Origin: Cytophagaceae bacterium
GTDB taxonomy: Bacteria; Bacteroidota; Bacteroidia; Cytophagales; Spirosomataceae
NCBI GenBank assembly: GCA_027491195.1
Contig: JAIXWQ010000010.1
Location: 62,001-126,000 of the forward strand
Length of the DNA: 64,000 bases
Direction of reading: 5' to 3'
Shown here: positions 44,254-53,910 of the stretch, in pieces
Layout: every line of letters begins with the position of its first letter
Position numbering within the stretch: the first letter of the stretch is position 1
Position numbers and translations under genes: made by a program
The notes under the pieces: generated by a model
Database searches by the model: none
Told to the model about the DNA's origin: nothing
Seen by the model: only the letters and a program-made list of their open reading frames with translations

Positions 44254-46716
44254 TTATGCGAGATGACTACCAATGGATACAATATCAGCAAAAACACCTG
44301 AGGCGGTCACTTCCGCACCAGCACCAGGTCCTTTGATCACTAAGGGGCGATCATGGTAACGTTTGGTCGTAAAGGCAATCACATTATCTGCTCCATCCAT
44401 CTGATAGAAAGGATGAGAAGGACCTACTGAGCGTAAACCGATCGTGATTTTTTGATTTTCCAAACAAGCAATATAACGCAGAACCTCCCCTTTCGAAGCG
44501 GCTTCATTCACTAATTGCTCGAAGAAATCGTTTGCTCTATCAATCTCCTCAAAGAAAGCATCCACCGATGGTGCAGCCTCACAGGCAGGAGGAATAATTT
44601 TCTCAATCGTGATATCAGAGAACTCTAATTTCATCCCAATTTCACGACTTAAAATCAAAATTTTACGAGCCACATCCATCCCACTTAAATCTTCTCTCGG
44701 ATCTGGTTCGGTATAGCCTTTCTCTTTCGCCGTTCTCAATACCTCACCAAAGGATTTCCCCGGCTTAAATTGGTTAAACAGGAACGATAAAGTACCAGAT
44801 AAAATCCCCTCAATTTTCTCAAAGCGATCACCCGATGCGATTAAGCCTTGCAAGGTATTAATGACTGGTAAACCGGCCCCTACATTCGTCTCATACAAGA
44901 ACTTAACACCCTTAGCTAGAGCCGTTTGATGTAATTGAGCATATAATTCATAAGGACCTGAATTCGCTACTTTATTCGGTGTTACCACCGAAATATTAGA
45001 CTGGAATAGGCCTAAATAATTCGTATAAATCTCCTTGTTTGCTGTGCAATCCGCAAAAATGGAATTAGGCAAGTTCAAGGATTTGATTTGAGCAATAAAA
45101 CCAGCTAAATCTGCCGCTTGACCCGTTTGATTCAATAAGTCCAAAGCCTTATCTAACTCAATCCCCTCTTCTTGAATCAATTGCTTTCGGCTATTCGCGA
45201 TACCGATTAGGCGAATGCGAATACCTTTGTATTTGGCTAAATAATGCTCCTGACCAATAATTTGCTCTAATAAAGTCTTCCCTATCAGACCAGCGCCTAC
45301 TAGGTAGAGGTGCAAGGTTTTGATTTGTGAAAAGAAAAAAGTTTCGTGAATAACGTTCAGGGCCTTAGAAAGGTCCTTATTTTCAATCACAACAGATATA
45401 TTCAACTCGGAAGAACCTTGCGCCGTAGCCACAATGTTAATTCCATTTTTCCCTAGAGAAGAGAATAATTTACCACTCACACCCGTGTGCTTGCGCATAC
45501 CTTCTCCCACTACCGCAATAACAGAAAGGTCTTTTTGGATATCAATTCCCTCAATATCACCTGCAGCCATCTCTGTCGCGAATTCTTTTTCTAGCACTTT
45601 ACGCACCTTTTCAGATACGGCTGGATCAATGGCAAAACAGATACTATGCTCAGATGAGGCTTGAGAAATCAAGACAACTGATATTTTTTCGCGGGCTAAT
45701 ACAGTAAATAACTTGGCTGAAACACCAGCCACACCTATCATTCCAGAGCCTTGTAAATTAACTAACGCCAACTGATCAATCGACGAAATACCCGTAATGA
45801 TATAAGGACTGCCCGTCGGTTCTTTGCTAACAACAGTTCCTGCAAAAGACGGATTAAACGTGTTCAACACACGAATAGGGATGTTTTTCGCAAAGGCAGG
45901 CTGTAAAGACGGAGGATAAATGACTTTAGCCCCAAAATGGGTTAATTCCATCGCTTCCGCATACGAAATCGAAGGAATCGTAAACGCAGACTTTACTTTG
46001 CGCGGATCTGAGGTCATCATACCATCCACATCCGTCCAAATCTCGATCTCTTTTACACCTAAAGCAGCACCCAAAACGGAAGCCGTATAGTCAGAACCAC
46101 CCCGACCTAAAGTCGTGGTCTCCCCTTTAGAATTAGAAGCAATAAAGCCAGTCACCAAGCCTATTTTCCCTTTATTCGTTTCAAAGAAAGAGTTAATCAA
46201 GGCATTAGTCACCGTAAAATCTACTTCTGAATGACTAAATGCACTATTCGTTTTTATGATTTCGCGCGCATCTACATAAAGTACAGGAAGTCCTTTCTGC
46301 TGTAAAATGGCAAAAATTAAATAGGTAGAGAGTCTTTCACCAAAACTAACCAATAAATCAGAGGTCTTAGGCGAAATCTCTTTGATCAAATTGATACCTT
46401 TCAGCACATCCCGCAATTCATTCACCAAAGTACGCACATGGGCGATAACTTGGCTTTGCCCCGTTACTGGAATAAAGTGCTTAATCACGTCAAAATGACG
46501 CGTTTCGATAGTCTCAATTAAAGTATTTACCGTGCTTTTCGGCTGAGCCGCAAGGGTGCCCGCTTCCAACAAATGATTGGTCACACCGCCCATGGCAGAA
46601 AAAACAACAGCAAAGTCTGAGGAGGATTTCCAGTTTGACTCGATAATCGTCAAAACGGATTGAATGCTTTCGATGCTTCCACAACTAGTCCCACCGAATT
46701 TTAGGATTTTTTCCAT
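44254..46716 (-). CDS. thrA: Bifunctional aspartate kinase / homoserine dehydrogenase I
   Basis: The 820-residue fusion enzyme catalyses steps 1 and 3 of the aspartate pathway. The kinase half starts KFGGTSCGS and contains GRGGSDYTASVLGAALG. Two ACT regulatory domains lie at about 310-455, and the dehydrogenase begins near LYLVGAGLIGKTLLEQI with GILSGTLSFLFNQF and REDLSGMDVARKILIL. ATG 46716 fits the family N-terminus. It is followed at one base by thrB. The leader contains a 7-base hairpin, but no threonine-rich leader peptide was found. Confidence 0.96.
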   Translation of the reverse strand: MEKILKFGGTSCGSIESIQSVLTIIESNWKSSSDFAVVFSAMGGVTNHLLEAGTLAAQPKSTVNTLIETIETRHFDVIKHFIPVTGQSQVIAHVRTLVNELRDVLKGINLIKEISPKTSDLLVSFGERLSTYLIFAILQQKGLPVLYVDAREIIKTNSAFSHSEVDFTVTNALINSFFETNKGKIGLVTGFIASNSKGETTTLGRGGSDYTASVLGAALGVKEIEIWTDVDGMMTSDPRKVKSAFTIPSISYAEAMELTHFGAKVIYPPSLQPAFAKNIPIRVLNTFNPSFAGTVVSKEPTGSPYIITGISSIDQLALVNLQGSGMIGVAGVSAKLFTVLAREKISVVLISQASSEHSICFAIDPAVSEKVRKVLEKEFATEMAAGDIEGIDIQKDLSVIAVVGEGMRKHTGVSGKLFSSLGKNGINIVATAQGSSELNISVVIENKDLSKALNVIHETFFFSQIKTLHLYLVGAGLIGKTLLEQIIGQEHYLAKYKGIRIRLIGIANSRKQLIQEEGIELDKALDLLNQTGQAADLAGFIAQIKSLNLPNSIFADCTANKEIYTNYLGLFQSNISVVTPNKVANSGPYELYAQLHQTALAKGVKFLYETNVGAGLPVINTLQGLIASGDRFEKIEGILSGTLSFLFNQFKPGKSFGEVLRTAKEKGYTEPDPREDLSGMDVARKILILSREIGMKLEFSDITIEKIIPPACEAAPSVDAFFEEIDRANDFFEQLVNEAASKGEVLRYIACLENQKITIGLRSVGPSHPFYQMDGADNVIAFTTKRYHDRPLVIKGPGAGAEVTASGVFADIVSIGSHLA

Positions 46717-46738
46717 TAAATAAGAAAACAAAATGATA

Positions 46739-46760
46739 CTCAGCTCTACAAACAGCTGAG
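46739..46760 (-). other. Hairpin in the thrA leader
   Basis: CTCAGCT and AGCTGAG form a 7-base stem with an 8-base loop, 22 bases upstream of the thrA ATG on the transcribed strand. It could be a 5' UTR stem-loop, or a weak terminator for the DUF421 gene upstream; the run after it (TATCATTTTG) is not a clean U tract. Confidence 0.5.
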
Positions 46761-46769
46761 ATTTAAGGA

Positions 46770-46777
46770 CAAATATA
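46770..46777 (-). promoter_or_regulatory. Possible -7 box for thrA-thrB
   Basis: On the minus strand the sequence reads TATATTTG (TAnnTTTG), about 10 bases upstream of the leader hairpin. No TTG at 19 bases. Confidence 0.4.
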
Positions 46778-46782
46778 CGATA

Positions 46783-47295
46783 TTAGGCCGTATTTCTGCC
46801 TATAATGTGAAGTGCTTTATGCTTTCTTTTACTTGAATTGCGATAATTATCCGTTAAAACAGAAATATTCCCATCTACTTCGAATACAGCTAAATCCACC
46901 TCAGAAAGACTAGATACGCCATGTTCTCGAACGACCGCCTCTAATTGTACTAACGTAAGCCCTGCTTTTTTCAGACCTGACTCTTTAACGACTCCGTGAT
47001 AAATCAATAAGACAGGCTCTCCTTCAATGGCTTTCGCTAAAAATGGGCTATAAGTGGATAGAAATTTGAAACCATAATTCATCACAAATAAGGCGAAAGC
47101 GGCTACTAAACCACCACCCAGACTCGAGTCTGAGCCGACCATGGCATTTTGGACGGCGTTAGAGATCAACAAAATGAAAACCACATCAACCACCGATAAT
47201 TGTGCAAATTCCTTCTTCCCAAAAAAACGAATAGCCGCTACGATAAACACGTAAACGGCTATTGATTTGAGGGCAATGATAACATAGCCTTCCAT
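46783..47295 (-). CDS. DUF421 (YetF-type) membrane protein
   Basis: The 170-residue protein has two to three N-terminal hydrophobic segments (about 5-22, 35-55 and 60-78) with the DUF421 signature IRFFGKKEFAQLSVVDVVFILLISNAVQNAMVG. A cytoplasmic alpha/beta domain follows (LIYHGVVKESGLKKAGLTLVQLEAVVREHG). Function in Gram-negatives is not established. It ends an ExbB-ExbD-DUF421 unit (6-base spacer). Confidence 0.88.
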   Translation of the reverse strand: MEGYVIIALKSIAVYVFIVAAIRFFGKKEFAQLSVVDVVFILLISNAVQNAMVGSDSSLGGGLVAAFALFVMNYGFKFLSTYSPFLAKAIEGEPVLLIYHGVVKESGLKKAGLTLVQLEAVVREHGVSSLSEVDLAVFEVDGNISVLTDNYRNSSKRKHKALHIIGRNTA

Positions 47296-47301
47296 ATACT
47301 C

Positions 47302-47703
47302 TTACTTTTTCTTTTCTGCGGCCATCACCATCGCTAATTTTAATTTAGCGGCTAGGTCGTAGATATTCGTTAACTCTTGTACTGTCTGGTTGCGATCCAT
47401 ACGAACTACTAATGTAACTGCCTTTTTAGAAGTGGCCTCTTTTGTAAGTTCAGCCTCTAAATTCGCCACGTCCACTAATCGATCATCAATATAATAATTC
47501 AATTTCTCATCAACTGTTAAACGAATGACTTCGTTCGCCGGTGTAGGCATAGGCTTTGCCGTTTCTGGTAAAAGCAATTTAATCGCATCAGGAGAAGCAA
47601 GCGTCGAAATCATTAAAAAGAACATCAATAGAAAGAAAAGGATATCCGCTAAGGCCCCTGTTTCTACTTCTGATGCTTCTCTGGCTCTTTTTCTAAAGTT
47701 CAT
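47302..47703 (-). CDS. ExbD/TolR biopolymer transport protein
   Basis: The 133-residue protein has one membrane segment near the N-terminus (TGALADILFFLLMFFLMISTL) with an Asp positioned for proton coupling, and a periplasmic domain. It pairs with the ExbB/TolQ protein 4 bases upstream to use the proton gradient to energise TonB- or Tol-dependent outer-membrane work. No tonB gene is adjacent. Confidence 0.92.
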   Translation of the reverse strand: MNFRKRAREASEVETGALADILFFLLMFFLMISTLASPDAIKLLLPETAKPMPTPANEVIRLTVDEKLNYYIDDRLVDVANLEAELTKEATSKKAVTLVVRMDRNQTVQELTNIYDLAAKLKLAMVMAAEKKK

Positions 47704-47707
47704 TGAA

Positions 47708-48460
47708 TTAAGATTTAGAAGCTGGCTTGTGAAGAATATCTAAGAAATCAATCGCTGTAATCTCCATTTTATTGATCGTACGATCAATCATCGTCGTTAA
47801 TAAGGTATACAATACATAAGCAATGATACCTACAATTAAACCCGATGCGGATGTCACCATTTTCTCATAAATACCCCCTGCAATCGTAGAAATATCAATT
47901 TTATTTGAAATTGAAATGTTGTGGAAGGTACGAATCATACCCGTAACTGTTCCTAAGAATCCGAACATCGGAGCAATACGAGCAATGGCACTTAGAATAC
48001 CTAAATTCTTCTCCATGTTGTAGATTTCTACTTTGGCCTTATTCTCAATAGCCGCCTCAATATCGCGAATAGGTGATCCTAAACGAGACAATCCTTTTTC
48101 TAACAACTTAGCAATGGGATACGAATTCGTTTTGCAGAAATTAATCGCACCTTGTACATTTCCTGCTTGCAACATATCATTGATCGTGTGCAAGAAATTC
48201 TCATCTAATTTCGCCGTTTTACGAATGTATAAATAGCGTTCGACGAACAAGAAAACGGCTGCAGCAAACAAGAAACCGATTGGATACATCACATATCCAC
48301 CTTTTCCCAATAAGTCTAAAACCGAAAATTCTTCTACGACTACTTTAGTCACCTCTTGAACCGGACCAGAAGCATTAACAATAGAATCTGCCACAGCAGA
48401 AGAAAGTGAATCGACGGTTACACCCGCCTGAAGTAAAATAGTTGCTAGCGATAAAGCCAT
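47708..48460 (-). CDS. MotA/TolQ/ExbB proton channel protein
   Basis: The 250-residue protein has a first hydrophobic segment at about 52-72 (GGYVMYPIGFLFAAAVFLFV) and two more at about 155-177 and 200-225. The family core reads IARIAPMFGFLGTVTGMIRTFHNIS and GLIVGIIAYVLYTLL. It is the first gene of the ExbB-ExbD-DUF421 unit. The N-terminal extension before the first core segment is common in Bacteroidota. Confidence 0.93.
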   Translation of the reverse strand: MALSLATILLQAGVTVDSLSSAVADSIVNASGPVQEVTKVVVEEFSVLDLLGKGGYVMYPIGFLFAAAVFLFVERYLYIRKTAKLDENFLHTINDMLQAGNVQGAINFCKTNSYPIAKLLEKGLSRLGSPIRDIEAAIENKAKVEIYNMEKNLGILSAIARIAPMFGFLGTVTGMIRTFHNISISNKIDISTIAGGIYEKMVTSASGLIVGIIAYVLYTLLTTMIDRTINKMEITAIDFLDILHKPASKS

Positions 48461-48516
48461 AGGATGAATTGATTAATCTTATTAACTACAAGTTTACAAT
48501 TTTTTTTTTATAATCT

Positions 48517-49446
48517 CTAGGGTTGTTGTGAGGAAGGAGCTAGTTCTTTAAACCAAAATCCTTCTTTCAAACTGTACGAAGAAAACCAAAGCTCGTTTAC
48601 TTCCAATTCCCGCAATACCTTCTCAATTAAAAAGGTGGCATAAGGGAAAATACTTGCCCTGAATGCTCTCATACCAGGATAGGCCTTCCGCTCTTCATAA
48701 GGCAAGGCGTCCAAATTCAACTTATGCTGGAAAAACTGGTTCAAATCAATCTCGCAAGAAGCTGGTGCGTTGCCTGGCCTATTCTCTAAATCCAAAATCG
48801 TCTCAAAAGCACCTGCGGCCCCTATCAATACCTCGGGTTTTGAATTCTCACAGGCCTGGAACAAAACACCTATTTCTTTCGTCACATGCACATCTAAATC
48901 CTTTACAATTGATAAACTAAATTCATTATCCACCGAAAAAAGGGACTTTAATCGCAAGCCGCCTAATTCTAAACTCACTCGATACAGGACCTCATATCCT
49001 TTAAATAAGATGAATTCCACACTTCCTCCCCCTATATCCATTACCAAACTCGTTTTCTCCCAACGATCAGGAAGCGAATTTCGTATCCCCGCATAGATAT
49101 ATTCTGCTTCTTGAATTCCATCAATCACTAAAATAGAGACTCCCAGTTCTTCTTTTACCCGTTCTATAAAAGCCCCGGCATTCGATGCTCGACGTAAAAT
49201 GCTTGTTCCGATGGCATAAAAATCGCTGATGTCCCCTCCTTTGGACAAAAACAAAGACACGAATTCATGTAAGGCGACAAGCGCCCGATCCATCGCATCT
49301 TCTTGCAGGACTACCTGCTCCATGGCTCCCATCCCCAAACCCACCGGGCGTTGTAAGTGCTCTAACACCTGGAAATGGTCTAGTGGAGAAATAAGTAATT
49401 GGAAGGTATTCGTACCGAGGTCCGCAATGGCGCAGATTTTTGACAT
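48517..49446 (-). CDS. Ppx/GppA phosphatase family protein
   Basis: The 309-residue protein of the ASKHA fold has ADLGTNTFQLLI, FYAIGTSILRRASNAGAFIERV and SLVMDIGGGSVEFILF, the three nucleotide-binding signatures of exopolyphosphatase/guanosine pentaphosphatase. It is shorter than E. coli Ppx (no HD domain), so it is the single-unit form common in Bacteroidota. It should act on polyphosphate or pppGpp in the cytoplasm. Confidence 0.9.
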   Translation of the reverse strand: MSKICAIADLGTNTFQLLISPLDHFQVLEHLQRPVGLGMGAMEQVVLQEDAMDRALVALHEFVSLFLSKGGDISDFYAIGTSILRRASNAGAFIERVKEELGVSILVIDGIQEAEYIYAGIRNSLPDRWEKTSLVMDIGGGSVEFILFKGYEVLYRVSLELGGLRLKSLFSVDNEFSLSIVKDLDVHVTKEIGVLFQACENSKPEVLIGAAGAFETILDLENRPGNAPASCEIDLNQFFQHKLNLDALPYEERKAYPGMRAFRASIFPYATFLIEKVLRELEVNELWFSSYSLKEGFWFKELAPSSQQP

Positions 49447-49532
49447 TATGAGTTATTTGGAACAAAAATAAGCCGAAAAGGGGTTCAAGAATAAATAATA
49501 TTCTTTATTTTAGTAAAAATGTATTTTGAAAA

Positions 49533-50936
49533 ATGCTAGATCCCGAATTCGACGAGAATAAAGAAGACATTCAATCTTCCGTACAGCGCTACGAAAACAT
49601 GTTGAATCAGCAAGAAAACGCGTTTTTCGATGCAGAAACCCTAGAACAAATCGCTGAACATTACTTTGTTCAATCCCGTTTTGATCAAGCCTTAGATGCC
49701 GTTAATTTAGGGCTTTCCCATTTCAATTATTCCCTCGAATTAATTACCCTAAAAGCCCAAATTTTAGGTGAAATGCAGCGACCTGAAGAGGCCATGGAAT
49801 TAATCGAAAACTCCATCCTGCTTTTCCCTAATGACATCGAATTAACCCTGGTGAAAGGCTATTTACTAAGCCAAATGGGACAACACGAGGAATCTATCCA
49901 ACTCTTTTTAGCGGCTTTAGATCGCACGGAAGAGAAAGATGAAGTCTACTTTCGTATCGGTTTAAGCTACCAAGCCTGGGGAAAACCTCGGGAGGCAGTC
50001 GATATGCTAAAAAAGTGCTTAGAGCTTAATTCGGAGAACGAAAATGCCCTGGTGGAACTCGCTAATTGCTTAGATGAAATAGGCAAAATCGAGGAAAGCA
50101 TCCCCTATTACAAGCAGTTTATTGATGCCGATCCATTCTCATTTACGGCCTGGTATAATTTAGGTATAGCTTATTCGAAATTAAAGCAGTTTGAAAAGGC
50201 GATCGATGCCTATGAATATTCACTGGCGATTGAACCTACTTTTGGTTCCTCCCTATTCAATTTAGGCAACACCTACATGAATATTCAAGAATATGCGAAG
50301 GCAGAAGAAGCCTATCAATTATGCTTGAAATACGATGATCCTAATCCCGAATTATATTGCTGTTTAGGCGCAAGTATCGAAAGACAACGCCGATTTGACG
50401 AAGCCTTACCTTTTTACAAGGAGGCCATCAAAGTCGATCCATTGTGGGATGAAGGATATTATGGATTAGCAGTTTGTCTAACGGAGATGGACAAATGGTT
50501 TGAAGCCTTGCATTTCTTAAAAAAAGCGCTGAAACTAAATGACACGAATCCCTTGTATTGGACGGGTTTAGCAGATGTAGAATCCTATTTAGGAAACCCT
50601 GTTTCTGCTGATGAGGCCTATGCCAAATCCGTAGATCTAGATTCCTTCTTCGCTCCTACTTGGGTAAAATGGGCGCAGTTGCATTACGATCTTAATGATT
50701 TCGAAAAATGTGCTGAAATCATGCTCTCAGCCATAGACGAACTACCAGAGGAAGCCGATTTATATTACCGTGCCGCTATCTTTTTAATCAAAGCAGGCCA
50801 ATTTAAAGAGGCTTTTCATTTCTTAGAATCTGGACTCCTGTTAGATTATGATAAGCATGAAATTATTTTCGAATATTTCCCTAATATGGAAACACAAAAG
50901 GCGATTTACAAGTTAATCCAACAGTACAAGAAATAA
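49533..50936 (+). CDS. Cytoplasmic TPR-repeat protein
   Basis: The 467-residue protein has no signal peptide and consists of about ten tetratricopeptide repeats, for example AWYNLGIAYSKLKQFEKAIDAYEYSLAIEP and SLFNLGNTYMNIQEYAKAEEAYQLCLKY. It has an acidic N-terminus. It is a protein-interaction scaffold conserved in Cytophagales; partner unknown. The M16 protease gene follows on the same strand. Confidence 0.88.
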   Translation: MLDPEFDENKEDIQSSVQRYENMLNQQENAFFDAETLEQIAEHYFVQSRFDQALDAVNLGLSHFNYSLELITLKAQILGEMQRPEEAMELIENSILLFPNDIELTLVKGYLLSQMGQHEESIQLFLAALDRTEEKDEVYFRIGLSYQAWGKPREAVDMLKKCLELNSENENALVELANCLDEIGKIEESIPYYKQFIDADPFSFTAWYNLGIAYSKLKQFEKAIDAYEYSLAIEPTFGSSLFNLGNTYMNIQEYAKAEEAYQLCLKYDDPNPELYCCLGASIERQRRFDEALPFYKEAIKVDPLWDEGYYGLAVCLTEMDKWFEALHFLKKALKLNDTNPLYWTGLADVESYLGNPVSADEAYAKSVDLDSFFAPTWVKWAQLHYDLNDFEKCAEIMLSAIDELPEEADLYYRAAIFLIKAGQFKEAFHFLESGLLLDYDKHEIIFEYFPNMETQKAIYKLIQQYKK

Positions 50937-51014
50937 TTATTGCCGTTCATCATTTTATCAATACTCTTAATTCAATTTATTTCTATTTTTCGAGTCAATA
51001 AACAAAATACCCCT

Positions 51015-53843
51015 ATGAAGAAAATTATTCTATCGGGTTTACTACTTTGTCTCTTGCAGCCTGCAATTGCACAACCTAAACCCACTCCATCAACACAAAA
51101 GGCGTCCGCTAGCCTTCCTATCCCTGAAAAGGTGACCGAAGCGGAAGGAATAACAGAATACAAGCTAGCCAATGGCTTGAAGGTTTTATTATTCCCAGAT
51201 CCTTCAAAGCAAACCATTACGGTGAACATCACCTATTTAGTTGGTTCTCGTCACGAGGGTTACGGTGAAACAGGTATGTCTCACTTATTAGAGCATATGG
51301 TGTTTAAAGGAACGAAAGAAAAACACAAGGAAGTAGCGAAAGAGATCTCTGACCACGGTGCTCAGTTCAACGGAACTACGTGGTTAGATCGTACAAACTA
51401 CTTCGAAACTTTCGCAGCGACGGACGAAAATCTAGATTGGGCTTTAGATATGGAAGCTGATCGTATGATCAATTCTCGTATTGCTAAAAGCGAATTAGAA
51501 ACCGAAATGACGGTTGTTCGTAATGAGTTCGAGCGTGGGGAGAATGATCCAGGAAGCGTATTAATGGAGCGTATCGTTTCTACCGCTTTCTTATGGCATA
51601 ACTACGGTAACTCGACCATTGGAGCTCGTTCTGACATCGAAAAAGTGCCTATCGAGAATTTACAGGCATATTACCGCAAGTATTACCAGCCAGATAACGC
51701 GGTATTACTAGTAGCGGGTAAATTCGATGCCATCAAAACATTGAAATTAATCAACGAGAAATTCGGTGTAATTCCTCGTCCTGAGCGTGTTTTAACTCCT
51801 ACATTCACGGCTGAGCCTACCCAAGATGGAGAGAGAGATGTTACTTTACGTCGTGTGGGTGATGTGCAAGTAGTGGGTATGGCTTACCATATTCCATCTG
51901 GCTTACACCCTGACTATGTGGCGGTTGATGTCATGACTGACTTATTAACAGATGCGCCGTCTGGACGTTTATACAAGGCGTTGATCGATACGAAAAAAGC
52001 GAGTAGCCAGTTTGGCATGACTTTCCAATTGAAAGAACCGGGTCTTGTGTACTTCGGTTCAGAGGTATTAAAAGAGAAATCTGTTGATTCAGTTCGCAAG
52101 ATCATGATTGAGACGATTGAGAATTTTGCCAAAACTCCTCCAACAAAAGAAGAGGTTGATCGCATTAAGACTAAGGGAATCAAGAATATCGAGCTATTAT
52201 TAAACAACGCACAGCGTGTAGGTGTAGGTCTTTCTGAATTCATCGCTCAAGGCGATTGGCGTTTATTATTCCATACACGTAATCAATTAGAGAAAATCAC
52301 TCCAGCTGACATTCAACGTGTGGCTGCTGCTTATTTCAAATCATCAAATCGTACTTCTGGTACTTTCTATCCTACAGAAAAACCAGAGCGTGCTGAGATT
52401 CCTGAAGCGAAGGATGTTGCAACTATCCTAAAAGATTTCAAACCGAAAGCGGCTGTTAGCCAAGGAGAAGCGTTTGATCCGTCTCCAGCGAACATCGATG
52501 CACGTACGAAAACAGAGAAAATTGGTGGTGTTCAATTAGCGCTTTTATCTAAAAAGACACGTGGTAACTCAGTTTATGCACGTATGACTTTACGTTTTGG
52601 CGATGAAAAGTCGTTAATGGGTATGGCAACTGCTGCAGATTTAGCAGCAGATATGTTAACTAAAGGTACAGCTAAGCATACTCGTCAACAATTCCAAGAT
52701 GAATTAGACAAGTTAAAAGCACGTGTCTCAATCTCTGGAGGACCTACGCAAGCGAACATTTCTATTGAGACAACGCGCGAAAATTTAATCCCTGCGATGA
52801 AATTAGTAGCTGAGGCATTAAAACAACCAGTATTCCCTTCGGATGAATTCGAGAAATTAAAACAAGAAAATTTAACGGCAATCGAAGGTCAAAAAAGTGA
52901 GCCGCAAGCAAAAGGTTCTGAGGCTTTGGGTCAACTAAGAGCTGGTCACTATGATAAGAAAGATGTTCGCTACCAGCCTACGATGGCAGAGCAAACAGCT
53001 AATTATGCCGCAGTAAAACTAGAAGAGTCTGTTAATTTCTACAAGAACTTCTATGGTGCATCTAATGCTACGTTCTCAGCAGTCGGTGATTTCGATGAGA
53101 AAGAAGTGAAGGATTTAATTGCAGCAGAATTTGGGAATTGGAAATCTCCAAAACCTTACAAACGCATTGTAGATGAGTTTAAAGAAACAGGAGGAAAAGC
53201 GATTTCAATCGAGACACCTGATAAAGCAAATGCGTTCTTCTTAGCTTATCAACCGTTAAAGATTTCTGATAGCGACCCTAACTACGCAGCGCTAGAATTA
53301 TCTAACTACATGTTAGGTGGTGGTAGTGGCTTGAGCTCTCGTTTAATGAACCGTATCCGTCAAAAAGATGGTTTATCTTATGGTGTTGGTTCACAATTCG
53401 TTGCTAGCCCATTAGATCAAAGCGGTGCATTTATCGGATATGCTATCTATGCTCCTGAGAACTTAGCAAAACTTGAGTCAGCTTTCAAAGAGGAAATCGA
53501 GAAAGTATTGAAAGAAGGTTTCACTCAAAAGGAAATCGATGAGGCTAAGAAATCTTGGTTACAATCTCGTCAAGTAACTCGTTCTCAAGACAACGCGTTA
53601 GTAGGAAGCTTAAATAGCAACTTATTCTTAGGCCGTAACATGAAGTGGTCAGAAGAGTTAGAGAACAAGATTAAGAGCTTAACTCCAGCACAAATTCAAG
53701 AGGCTACTCAGAAATCAATCGACTTATTGAAGATGTCCTTCATTAAAGCGGGTGACTATGAAGGAGCTGCTAAAAAAATGGCTGAGAAAGCGAAGAATAG
53801 TACTTCAGAATCAGGAGCGATGGGTGGTGCGCCTAAGCAATAA
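51015..53843 (+). CDS. Secreted double-domain M16 zinc protease
   Basis: The 942-residue protein starts with a signal peptide (MKKIILSGLLLCLLQPAIAQ). The first M16 unit has the zinc motif His90-x-x-Glu93-His94 (SHLLEHMVFKG) and third-ligand region VVRNEFERGEND. The second unit (about 500-900) lacks HxxEH, as usual in pitrilysin-like enzymes, but keeps LSNYMLGGGSGLSSRLMNRIRQKDGLSYGV. ATG 51015 is chosen because it starts a perfect signal peptide; the frame extends to a TTG at 50940. It is periplasmic and probably degrades peptides. Confidence 0.95.
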   Translation: MKKIILSGLLLCLLQPAIAQPKPTPSTQKASASLPIPEKVTEAEGITEYKLANGLKVLLFPDPSKQTITVNITYLVGSRHEGYGETGMSHLLEHMVFKGTKEKHKEVAKEISDHGAQFNGTTWLDRTNYFETFAATDENLDWALDMEADRMINSRIAKSELETEMTVVRNEFERGENDPGSVLMERIVSTAFLWHNYGNSTIGARSDIEKVPIENLQAYYRKYYQPDNAVLLVAGKFDAIKTLKLINEKFGVIPRPERVLTPTFTAEPTQDGERDVTLRRVGDVQVVGMAYHIPSGLHPDYVAVDVMTDLLTDAPSGRLYKALIDTKKASSQFGMTFQLKEPGLVYFGSEVLKEKSVDSVRKIMIETIENFAKTPPTKEEVDRIKTKGIKNIELLLNNAQRVGVGLSEFIAQGDWRLLFHTRNQLEKITPADIQRVAAAYFKSSNRTSGTFYPTEKPERAEIPEAKDVATILKDFKPKAAVSQGEAFDPSPANIDARTKTEKIGGVQLALLSKKTRGNSVYARMTLRFGDEKSLMGMATAADLAADMLTKGTAKHTRQQFQDELDKLKARVSISGGPTQANISIETTRENLIPAMKLVAEALKQPVFPSDEFEKLKQENLTAIEGQKSEPQAKGSEALGQLRAGHYDKKDVRYQPTMAEQTANYAAVKLEESVNFYKNFYGASNATFSAVGDFDEKEVKDLIAAEFGNWKSPKPYKRIVDEFKETGGKAISIETPDKANAFFLAYQPLKISDSDPNYAALELSNYMLGGGSGLSSRLMNRIRQKDGLSYGVGSQFVASPLDQSGAFIGYAIYAPENLAKLESAFKEEIEKVLKEGFTQKEIDEAKKSWLQSRQVTRSQDNALVGSLNSNLFLGRNMKWSEELENKIKSLTPAQIQEATQKSIDLLKMSFIKAGDYEGAAKKMAEKAKNSTSESGAMGGAPKQ

Positions 53844-53861
53844 TCCTTTCTGAAAGGAAAC

Positions 53862-53897
53862 AAAAAAGGGAGCTTCTTACGAAGCTCCCTTTTTTTA
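53862..53897. terminator. Bidirectional intrinsic terminator
   Basis: GGGAGCTTC and GAAGCTCCC form a 9-base stem with a TTAC loop, flanked by A6 and T8. It lies between the convergent M16 protease and bacilliredoxin genes and suits both. Confidence 0.9.
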
Positions 53898-53910
53898 TGA
53901 CTAATTAATA

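Noticed and set aside
46783-48460. ExbB-ExbD-DUF421 as a novel defence or Zorya-like system
   Set aside because: Zorya needs ZorA/ZorB with long tails plus helicase or nuclease genes; here the proteins are standard length with no effector gene nearby.
50940-51014. Longer N-terminus of the M16 protease from a TTG at 50940
   Set aside because: The ATG at 51015 starts a textbook signal peptide; the extension would place 25 hydrophobic and basic residues before it.
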